A stretch of 5,352 bases of DNA, taken from the NCBI GenBank assembly GCA_041158045.1, contig JBEBCD010000049.1:1-5352 (forward strand). Direction: 5' to 3'. The position numbers were made by a program, and so were the translations under genes. The notes beneath the pieces were generated by a model, which did not search any database, was not told the DNA's origin, and saw nothing but the letters and a program-made list of their open reading frames with translations. The DNA is from CAXRBC01 sp041158045. Lineage in GTDB: Bacteria; Actinomycetota; Acidimicrobiia; Acidimicrobiales; Ilumatobacteraceae. This document shows, piece after piece, positions 1 through 5,352 of this stretch. How positions within the stretch are numbered: position 1 is the stretch's first letter; each line of letters begins with the position of its first letter.

Positions 1-1108
1 GGATCCACTCGGCGGTGGCCTTGCCCGCGCCGCCGCCCTGCGCGATGCCGAACGAGAAGGTGTTGCAGTGGAAGAAGTTGCGCAGCCCGCGCTCGGGGCC
101 CACGTACGGGTAGCCGTCCGGTGCGTAGGGGATCGGACCGTTGACGACGCGCGCGATACCGGCGTCGGCGAGCACCGGTACGCGCTCGCCGGCGTCGAGG
201 ATCTGCGGCTCGAGGCGGTCGAGGTCGGCGGGCCACAACTGGTTGGCGAACTGGTCGGGGATGCCGTCGAGCCACATCGCGGTCGATTGCCACTCGTACG
301 GGCCGAGGATGTAGCCGTTGCGCTCCTGGCGCAGGTAGTACGACGTGTCGGGGTCGCGCAGGAGCGGCAGCTTGTCGGCGAGCGAGGCGAGCTCGGGGAT
401 CTCCTCGGTGACGAGGTACTGGTGCGACATCGTCATGATCGGCAGGTGGCGGCCGAGGAGCGCCATGACCTCGCCGGCGCGGTAGCCGGCGGCGTTGACC
501 ACGATCTCGCACTCGGTGCGGGTCTCGGCGTCCGCGGTGCGCGAGGTGACGACCCATCGGCCGTCGGGGCGCTGCTCGAGACCGACCACGCGCTCGGCGC
601 GGCGGATGCGCGCGCCCATCGCGCGGGCGCGGCGCGCCATCGCCTGCGTCACCTGCGACGGGTCGATGTCGCCATCGAGCGGGTCCCACAGCGCGCCCTC
701 GAGGTCGTGGGTGCGCAGCAGCGGGTAGCGCTCGAGGAGCCGGGCGGGCGTGAGGACCTCGTACTCCATGCCGTTGGCGCGCGCCATGGACGCGACGTGG
801 TGGAACTCGGCCATCCGTTCGCGGCTGTGCGCGAGGCGCACCGAGCCGGTGACGTGGTACGAGATGGGGAACTCGGGGTCGGCGGCGAGCTCGCGGAAGA
901 GGTCGGCCGAGTACTTCTGGACCTTCATCACGCTCCAGGACCCGGAGAACGTCGGCACGTTGCCGGCCGCGTGCCACGTGGACCCGCTCGTGAGCTCGTC
1001 CCGCTCGAGGAGGAGGGCGTCGGTGCAGCCGCGCAGGGCGAGGTGGTACAGCGTGCTGACGCCCGCGATCCCGCCGCCGATGACGACCACTCGTGCGCGC
1101 TCCGCCAT
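1..1108 (-). CDS. FAD-dependent dimethylglycine/sarcosine dehydrogenase-family protein, N-terminal part (truncated by window edge)
   Basis: This is a partial gene: 369 codons read from ATG 1106-1108 leftward with no stop before base 1. The protein begins MAERARVVVIGGGIAGVS, an N-terminal Rossmann dinucleotide-binding motif (GGGIAG, residues 11-16). ELTSGSTWHAAG follows at residues 38-49; its His46 matches the histidine that carries covalent FAD in DMGDH/SARDH enzymes (family knowledge). Later landmarks are the NAAG motif, LLRDPDTSYYLRQE, and the glycine-rich FAD-domain end FGIAQGGGAGKATAEWI at the window edge. Only the FAD oxidoreductase (DAO) domain is visible. By analogy with the paralogue at 1200-3719, a central domain and a GcvT-like folate domain may follow to the left, but this is not seen. 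The start is supported by a GGGAGGT Shine-Dalgarno 6 nt upstream. The likely role is oxidative N-demethylation of a small methylated amine acid; the substrate is unresolved. A single-domain amine oxidase remains possible. Confidence 0.9.
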   Translation of the reverse strand, partial: MAERARVVVIGGGIAGVSTLYHLALRGCTDALLLERDELTSGSTWHAAGNVPTFSGSWSVMKVQKYSADLFRELAADPEFPISYHVTGSVRLAHSRERMAEFHHVASMARANGMEYEVLTPARLLERYPLLRTHDLEGALWDPLDGDIDPSQVTQAMARRARAMGARIRRAERVVGLEQRPDGRWVVTSRTADAETRTECEIVVNAAGYRAGEVMALLGRHLPIMTMSHQYLVTEEIPELASLADKLPLLRDPDTSYYLRQERNGYILGPYEWQSTAMWLDGIPDQFANQLWPADLDRLEPQILDAGERVPVLADAGIARVVNGPIPYAPDGYPYVGPERGLRNFFHCNTFSFGIAQGGGAGKATAEWI

Positions 1109-1113
1109 GTGCG

Positions 1114-1120
1114 ACCTCCC
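1114..1120 (-). promoter_or_regulatory. Shine-Dalgarno for the minus-strand flavoprotein gene
   Basis: On the minus strand a G-run ends in GGGAGGT. The GGAGG core (1115-1119) lies 6 nt before the ATG at 1108, which is an optimal distance. This fixes the start of the minus-strand gene and is the strongest ribosome-binding site in the window. Confidence 0.75.
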
Positions 1121-1132
1121 CCCGGACCTGAC

Positions 1133-1161
1133 AGGATACGCAGGCCGCACCGAGCGGCCAA
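1133..1161 (-). promoter_or_regulatory. Candidate sigma-70-type promoter for the minus-strand flavoprotein gene
   Basis: Read on the minus strand, TTGGCC (1161-1156) and TATCCT (1138-1133) are separated by 17 bp. Each hexamer matches the housekeeping consensus at 4 of 6 positions. Transcription would start about 6-8 nt downstream, near 1126, giving a short leader of about 18 nt that contains the ribosome-binding site. The match is modest, but the spacing and placement are right, and AT-containing hexamers are scarce in this GC-rich background. No equally good promoter was found for the plus strand in the same gap. Confidence 0.35.
1143..1159. promoter_or_regulatory. Perfect 6-bp inverted repeat, possible operator in the divergent promoter region
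   Basis: GGCCGC (1143-1148) and GCGGCC (1154-1159) form a perfect inverted repeat around the 5-nt spacer ACCGA. It lies in the 91-bp gap between two divergent genes and overlaps the spacer and -35 element of the candidate minus-strand promoter, a typical place for a repressor or activator site. Short GC palindromes arise easily by chance in such GC-rich DNA, so a functional role is only an inference. Confidence 0.25.
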
Positions 1162-1199
1162 AGACGACGGCGACCGGGGGTGGAAGCGAGCGTGAGCGC

Positions 1200-3719
1200 G
1201 TGAGCGGCGTGCCCTCGAGGGCGCGCGTCGTGATCGTCGGCGGCGGCGTCGTCGGCTGCAGCGTCGCGTACCACCTCGCGAAGCGGGGCTGCACCGACGT
1301 CGTGCTGCTGGAGCGCAAGCAGCTCACGAGCGGCACCACCTGGCACGCGGCGGGCCTCGTCGGCCAGCTCCGTGCGACGCACAACCTCACGCGCCTCGCG
1401 CAGTACACGACCAACCTGTTCAAGGGCCTCGAGGCCGAGACGGGCCAGGCCACGGGATTCCAGCAGCGCGGCTCGGTGGCCGTGGCGCCGAACGAGGAGC
1501 GATTCGAGGAGCTGAAGCGCGGTGCCTCGATGGCGCGCGTGTTCGGCCTGCCGGTGGACGTGATCACGCCGGCGGACGTCGCCGACCTCGTGCCGCTCGC
1601 GCGCGTCGACGACCTCGTCGGCGCGGTGCACCTGCCGGGCGACGGGGTGGTCAACCCGATCGACGTGACGCAGGCGCTGGCCAAGGGCGCGCGCGCTGCC
1701 GGCGTGCGGATCTACGAGCACGTGCGGGTCGACGAGGTGGTGGTGCGCGACGGGCGCACGCGCGGCGTGCTCGCGACGTTCGGCGCGGGGGAGGGCGGCG
1801 CGGCCGTCGGCGGGCGCACGGTCGGCGAGCGCGTGGAGATCGGGGCGGACGTGGTGGTCAACTGCGCGGGCATGTGGGCGCGGGACCTCGCGGCCGCGGC
1901 CGGCACGACGGTGCCGCTGCACGCGGCCGAGCACTTCTACATCGTCACCGAGGCGGTGCCGGAGGTGTCGCCGTCGATGCCCGTGCTGCGCGACCCGGAG
2001 GGCTGCGGCTACTTCAAGGAGGACGCGGGCAAGCTGCTCGTCGGCTGGTTCGAGCCCGTGGCGAAGCCGTGGGGGATGTCGGGGATCCCCGAGGAGTTCT
2101 CCTTCACGACGCTGCCGGAGGACCTCGAGCACATCGAGCCGCTCGTCGCGTCCGCGGTGCATCGCATGCCGGTGCTCGGGGGGACGGGCATCCGCCTGTT
2201 CTTCAACGGACCGGAGTCGTTCACGCCGGACGACCGCTACCTGCTCGGCGAGTCGCCCGACGTCCGCGGGCTGTACGTCGCCGCGGGCTTCAACTCGATC
2301 GGCATCCAGTCGTCGGGCGGCGCCGGCAAGGTGCTCGCCGACTGGATCGTCGACGGCCACCCCGAGATGGACCTGTGGGACGTCGACGTGCGGCGCGTCA
2401 TGCCCTTCCAGCGCAACCGCGCGTACCTGCGCGACCGCACGGTGGAGTCGCTCGGGCTGCTGTACGCCATGCACTGGCCCTTCCGGCAGCCCGAGACGGC
2501 GCGCGGGGTGCGGCGCTCGCCGCTCCACGACCGCCTCGCGGCGCGGGGCGCCTGCTTCGGCGAGACGGCGGGCTGGGAGCGGACCAACTGGTTCGCGCCC
2601 GAGGGGGTCGAGCCCCGCTACGAGTACACGTACGGCCGGCAGAACTGGTTCGCGCACTCGGCGGCGGAGCACCGCGCGGTGCGCACGGCGGTCGGGATCT
2701 TCGACCAGTCGTCGTTCGGCAAGTTCCTCCTGCAGGGTCCCGACGCCGAGGCGGTGCTCAACCGCGTGTCGGCCAACGACGTGGCGGTGGCGCCGGGCCG
2801 GATCGTCTACACCCAGTGGCTCAACGAGCGCGGCGGGATCGAGGCCGACCTCACGGTCACGCGCCTCGCCGAGGACCGCTACCTCGTCGTGACGGCGGCG
2901 GCGACGCAGGTGCGCGACTTCACCTGGCTGCGCGACGCGGTCGCGGGCCACGGCCCGGCGGGCGGGGGTCGCACGTCGCGCGCCGAGCTCGTCGACGTCA
3001 CCTCGGGCACCGCCGTGCTGAGCGTGATGGGGCCCGCGTCGCGGGCGCTGCTGCAGTCGCTCACGCCGGACGACCTCTCGCACGAGGCATTCCCCTTCGG
3101 TACCTCGCGGGAGATCGACCTCGGGTACGCGCGGGTGCGCGCGAGCCGCGTGACGTACGTGGGCGAGCTCGGGTGGGAGTTGTACGTGCCGGCGGAGTGC
3201 GCGCAGGAGGTCTTCGACGTGATCGTCGCGGCCGGGCCCGCGCACGGGCTGCGGCACGCGGGATACCACGCGCTCAACTCGCTGCGCATGGAGAAGGGCT
3301 ATCGGCACTGGGGCCACGACGTGTCGCCGGACGAGTCGCCGGTGGAGGCGGGCCTCGGGTTCGTCGTCGGATGGCACAAGGAGGACTTCGTCGGCAAGGC
3401 GGCGGTCGAGCGGCACAAGCGGGAGGGCGTGCGCCAGCGGATGGTGCAGTTCGCGCTCCGCGACGGCTCGCGACTGCTGTACCACAACGAGCCGGTGTGG
3501 CGCGACGGCGTGCTGGTCGGGCGCATCACCTCGGGGATGTACGGGCACTTCGTCGACCGCTCGCTCGGCATGGGCTACGTCGCCCACCCCGACGGCCTCG
3601 CGACCCCCGAGTGGATCGCGGCGGGGAGCTACGAGATCGAGGTGGCGTGCGAGCGCGTCGCGGCCGACGCCCAGCTCGCACCCTGGTACGACCCGAAGAG
3701 CGCCCGGATCCGGTCGTAG
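1200..3719 (+). CDS. Sarcosine dehydrogenase-like FAD / GcvT-domain protein (DMGDH/SARDH family)
   Basis: This is a complete gene of about 839 aa, the usual length for bacterial SARDH/DMGDH proteins. Domains in order: FAD oxidoreductase, residues about 8-385, with GGGVVG at 14-19 and QLTSGTTWHAAG at 41-52, where His49 is the likely covalent-FAD histidine; a central FAO_M domain, about 388-443 (VRRVMPFQRNRAYLRDRTVE); a GcvT-like folate-binding domain, about 445-725; and a C-terminal GcvT barrel, about 730-830. YTQWLNERGGIEADLTVTRL (537-556) matches the GcvT core; Asp550 aligns with its conserved catalytic aspartate. AGLVGQLR, GPESFTPDDR, GYRHWGHD and the C-terminal DPKSARIRS resemble sarcosine dehydrogenase as I remember it. 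The expected reaction is oxidative demethylation of sarcosine or dimethylglycine, forming 5,10-methylene-THF. The start is GTG 1200 or GTG 1209, both in frame with only weak ribosome-binding sites; the frame stays open back to 750, but that part is antisense to the divergent gene. The protein is probably cytoplasmic, with no signal peptide. It likely forms an operon with the MttB-like gene 11 bp downstream. Confidence 0.93.
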   Translation: MSGVPSRARVVIVGGGVVGCSVAYHLAKRGCTDVVLLERKQLTSGTTWHAAGLVGQLRATHNLTRLAQYTTNLFKGLEAETGQATGFQQRGSVAVAPNEERFEELKRGASMARVFGLPVDVITPADVADLVPLARVDDLVGAVHLPGDGVVNPIDVTQALAKGARAAGVRIYEHVRVDEVVVRDGRTRGVLATFGAGEGGAAVGGRTVGERVEIGADVVVNCAGMWARDLAAAAGTTVPLHAAEHFYIVTEAVPEVSPSMPVLRDPEGCGYFKEDAGKLLVGWFEPVAKPWGMSGIPEEFSFTTLPEDLEHIEPLVASAVHRMPVLGGTGIRLFFNGPESFTPDDRYLLGESPDVRGLYVAAGFNSIGIQSSGGAGKVLADWIVDGHPEMDLWDVDVRRVMPFQRNRAYLRDRTVESLGLLYAMHWPFRQPETARGVRRSPLHDRLAARGACFGETAGWERTNWFAPEGVEPRYEYTYGRQNWFAHSAAEHRAVRTAVGIFDQSSFGKFLLQGPDAEAVLNRVSANDVAVAPGRIVYTQWLNERGGIEADLTVTRLAEDRYLVVTAAATQVRDFTWLRDAVAGHGPAGGGRTSRAELVDVTSGTAVLSVMGPASRALLQSLTPDDLSHEAFPFGTSREIDLGYARVRASRVTYVGELGWELYVPAECAQEVFDVIVAAGPAHGLRHAGYHALNSLRMEKGYRHWGHDVSPDESPVEAGLGFVVGWHKEDFVGKAAVERHKREGVRQRMVQFALRDGSRLLYHNEPVWRDGVLVGRITSGMYGHFVDRSLGMGYVAHPDGLATPEWIAAGSYEIEVACERVAADAQLAPWYDPKSARIRS

Positions 3720-3730
3720 GCTCCGTCGCG

Positions 3731-5341
3731 ATGAGCACCCCGACCCCGTCCGCCGGCCGCCGCGGTGGCCGCGCGGCTCGCAACGCGCTCCGCGCCGCAC
3801 CGCTCGCCGAGGACGTGCGCCCGGTGCGCCCCGGGATGCCGAGCGGGCGGTACAAGCCGCTCACCGACGCCGAGGTGCTGCGCATCCACGGCGCCGCGCT
3901 CGACGTGCTCGAGCAGATCGGCATCGCGGATGCGATCCCGTCGTGCCTCGACGTGCTGCTGCCCAAGGGCTGCTGGCTCGACGACCGCGGACGCCTGCGC
4001 TTCCCCCGCGCGCTCATCGAGGACACGATCGCGATGGCGGGGCGGCGCTTTCCCCTCTACGGGCAGGACCCGCGCCACGACATGGAGCCGTGGGGCACCA
4101 ACACCTACTTCGGCACCGCCGGTGCGGCCGTCTACATGGTCGACTCCGAGACCGGCGACTACCGCGAGTCGCTCGCCCAGGACGCGTACGACATCGCGCG
4201 CCTCGTGGACGTGATGGACCACATCCACTTCTACCAACGCGCCGTCGTGCCCCGGGACATCCCGGAGGCGGACGCGATGGACATCAACACGTGCTATCTC
4301 AGCGTGAGCGGCACGACCAAGCACGTCGGCACGTCGTGGGTGCACCCCGACCACCTCGAGGCGTCGCTCAAGATGCTCCACGAGATCGCGGGTGGCGAGG
4401 ACAAGTGGCGGGCTCGACCGTTCGTCAGCCAGTCCAACTGCTTCGTCGTGCCGCCGCTCAAGTTCGCCTCCGATGCGTGCCGCTGCCTCGAGGTCGCGGT
4501 GCGGGGCGGCATGCCGGTGCTCCTGCTGTCGGCGGGGCAGGCGGGCGCCACGGCGCCCGCCGCGCTCGCGGGCGCGCTCGTGCAGGAGACGGCCGAGGTG
4601 CTGGCGGGGCTCGCGTACGTCAACGCGATCACGCCGGGGGCGCCCGCGATCTTCGGCACCTGGTGCTTCGTGTCCGATCTCCGGTCGGGGGCGATGTCGG
4701 GCGGCAGCCCGGAGCAGGCGTTGCTCTCGGCGGCGTCGGCGCAGCTCGCGCACTTCTACGACCTCACGGGCGGTACCTCGTCGGGCATCAGCGACTCGAA
4801 GGTCCCGGATGCCCAGTCGGGCGGGGAGAAGGGGTACAACCACGCGCTGGTCGGCAACGCGGGGATGAACCTCATCTACGAGTCGGCGGGGATGCACGGC
4901 TCGCTCCTCGGGTTCTCCCTCGAGGGCGTCGTGATCGACAACGACGTGATCGGAGCCGTCCAGAGGACGATCAAGGGCATCGAGGTCAACGACGAATCGC
5001 TCTCGATCGAGACGATGCGCGCGCAGTGCGTGGACGGGCCGGGGCACTACCTCGGCTCGCCGCAGACGCTCGAGCTCATGCAGCGCGAGTACATCTATCC
5101 CGGTGTCGGCGACCGCCTCAGCCCCAAGGAGTGGAACGAGGTGGGCCGGCCGCGTCTCGTCGACGTCGCGCGCGAGCGCGTGCGGCGCATCCTCGACACG
5201 CACTTCCCCGACCACATCCCCGAGCACGTGGACGCGCACATCCGCGAGTACCTGCCGATCCGTCTCCCCCGGGAGCGCATGCGTCGCCCTAGCGTGGACG
5301 CGGGCCCCCGTAGCTCAGTGGAGAGAGCGACGGTTTCCTAA
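3731..5341 (+). CDS. MttB-family (trimethylamine methyltransferase-like) corrinoid-dependent methyltransferase, pyrrolysine-free
   Basis: The predicted protein has 536 aa. The N-terminus has the family's arginine-rich GRRGGRAARNALRAAP stretch followed by GRYKPLTDAEVLRIHGAALD. Other family blocks are FGTAGAAVYMVDSETGDYRES (near 125-145), SGTTKHVGTSW, AGQAGATAPAALAGA (from 268), GTWCFVSDLRSGAMSGG, GGTSSGISDSKVPDAQ (347-362), YESAGMHGSLLGF and GHYLGSPQTL. Characterised relatives transfer a methyl group from trimethylamine (Pyl-containing MttB) or glycine betaine (non-Pyl MtgB) to a corrinoid protein. No in-frame TAG occurs, so this is a non-pyrrolysine member and its substrate is open. ATG 3731 is chosen because the family homology reaches the N-terminus. 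AGG at 3718-3720, overlapping the upstream stop codon, gives a weak ribosome-binding site and suggests translational coupling. Recognisable family sequence ends near residue 519 (RLPRERMRR); the last 17 residues are atypical and mostly encoded by the tRNA gene. The true 3' end may therefore be near 5290, with a frameshift. A corrinoid partner gene is not in the window. Confidence 0.9.
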   Translation: MSTPTPSAGRRGGRAARNALRAAPLAEDVRPVRPGMPSGRYKPLTDAEVLRIHGAALDVLEQIGIADAIPSCLDVLLPKGCWLDDRGRLRFPRALIEDTIAMAGRRFPLYGQDPRHDMEPWGTNTYFGTAGAAVYMVDSETGDYRESLAQDAYDIARLVDVMDHIHFYQRAVVPRDIPEADAMDINTCYLSVSGTTKHVGTSWVHPDHLEASLKMLHEIAGGEDKWRARPFVSQSNCFVVPPLKFASDACRCLEVAVRGGMPVLLLSAGQAGATAPAALAGALVQETAEVLAGLAYVNAITPGAPAIFGTWCFVSDLRSGAMSGGSPEQALLSAASAQLAHFYDLTGGTSSGISDSKVPDAQSGGEKGYNHALVGNAGMNLIYESAGMHGSLLGFSLEGVVIDNDVIGAVQRTIKGIEVNDESLSIETMRAQCVDGPGHYLGSPQTLELMQREYIYPGVGDRLSPKEWNEVGRPRLVDVARERVRRILDTHFPDHIPEHVDAHIREYLPIRLPRERMRRPSVDAGPRSSVERATVS

Positions 5342-5352
5342 ACCGCAGGTCG
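5304..5352 (+). tRNA. tRNA-Arg(CCU), 5' part, truncated by window edge
   Basis: The first 49 nt of a tRNA fold cleanly: acceptor 5' strand GCCCCCG (5304-5310), T8 A9, D-stem GCTC/GAGC (5313-5316 and 5325-5328) with an 8-nt loop containing GG, anticodon stem ACGGT/ACCGC (5330-5334 and 5342-5346), and anticodon loop TTCCTAA (5335-5341). The anticodon CCT at 5337-5339 reads AGG codons, hence arginine. A variable loop AGGTC (5347-5351) follows. The outermost anticodon-stem pair (27-43) is an A-C mismatch, which is slightly unusual. The T arm, the 3' acceptor strand and any encoded CCA lie beyond the window. The gene is overlapped by 38 nt of the MttB-like frame. It could be transcribed by readthrough from the operon or from a promoter inside the end of that gene; no promoter is obvious. 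Confidence 0.9.

Noticed and set aside
1..6. Window begins exactly with GGATCC, possibly a BamHI cloning junction
   Set aside because: The reading frame of the minus-strand gene runs through it with conserved family sequence (AEWI), matching ADWI in the paralogue, so it is ordinary coding sequence and probably coincidence.
1128..1133. CTGACA as a plus-strand -35 element (5 of 6 matches)
   Set aside because: No acceptable -10 hexamer is found 16-19 bp downstream, where the sequence is GC-rich.
68..1195. Long plus-strand open frame (375 aa) opposite the first flavoprotein gene
   Set aside because: It is antisense to the clear FAD-dependent gene on the minus strand. Its protein is low-complexity, rich in R, V, A, G and E with no recognisable motif, as expected for a shadow frame in GC-rich DNA.
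750..1199. Upstream extension of the sarcosine dehydrogenase-like frame to ATG 750
   Set aside because: This extension is antisense to the start of the divergent flavoprotein gene and adds about 150 residues with no family resemblance. Homology begins just after GTG 1200, directly before the GGGVVG motif.
1192..1203. Tiny GTG-AGC-GCG-TGA frame whose stop overlaps the GTG 1200 start
   Set aside because: Three codons with an adjacent GGTGG could be a translational-coupling leader, but such a short pattern is expected by chance and has no support.
1874..3730. Upstream extension of the MttB-like frame to ATG 1874
   Set aside because: It is an out-of-frame shadow of the sarcosine dehydrogenase-like gene, and family homology begins right after ATG 3731. 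It is not a fusion protein.
3629..5239. 536-codon minus-strand open frame opposite the MttB-like gene
   Set aside because: It lies antisense to a convincing family member, and its R/V/L/E-rich composition with no domain signature is typical of a codon-bias shadow. The equal length of 536 codons is a coincidence.
1..5352. CRISPR arrays, insertion sequences, tandem repeats or toxin-antitoxin genes
   Set aside because: No regularly spaced repeats, transposase motifs or terminal inverted repeats were seen. Essentially all sequence is explained by three enzyme genes and a tRNA.

Overview
The window is very GC-rich (around 70% by eye), with strong G/C bias at third codon positions, GTG start usage and almost no intergenic DNA. 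Together with a tRNA-Arg(CCU) whose 5' half looks actinobacterial, this suggests a high-GC actinobacterium. Marine or soil Acidimicrobiia- or Thermoleophilia-like lineages would fit, but this is an inference: no marker gene fixes the taxonomy, and a high-GC alphaproteobacterium is not excluded.

Layout. (i) 1-1108, minus strand: the N-terminal 369 codons of a dimethylglycine/sarcosine dehydrogenase-type flavoprotein, cut by the left window edge. (ii) 1109-1199: a 91-bp divergent intergenic region with a plausible minus-strand promoter, a strong Shine-Dalgarno for gene (i), and a perfect 6-bp inverted repeat. (iii) 1200-3719, plus strand: a complete sarcosine dehydrogenase-like protein of about 839 aa (FAD oxidoreductase domain, central FAO_M domain, GcvT-like folate domain). 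It is a paralogue of gene (i). (iv) 3731-5341, plus strand: an MttB-family (trimethylamine methyltransferase-like, pyrrolysine-free) protein of 536 aa, 11 bp downstream and probably co-transcribed. (v) 5304 to the right edge, plus strand: the 5' two thirds of a tRNA-Arg(CCU), overlapped by the last 38 nt of the MttB reading frame.

How the genes fit together. All three proteins belong to families that handle N-methyl groups. MttB-family proteins move a methyl group from a quaternary or tertiary amine to a corrinoid protein. DMGDH/SARDH-type enzymes oxidatively demethylate dimethylglycine or sarcosine and pass the one-carbon unit to tetrahydrofolate through their GcvT-like half. The cluster therefore looks like part of a catabolic route for a methylated amine such as glycine betaine, dimethylglycine, sarcosine or a related compound, feeding the folate C1 pool. 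The exact substrates cannot be read from the sequence, and no corrinoid protein or its reductase gene lies in the window.

Most notable points: the mttB-like frame runs into the tRNA and stops inside its anticodon loop; and the two flavoprotein paralogues are arranged head-to-head and have diverged just after the shared FAD-attachment motif, which suggests different substrates.
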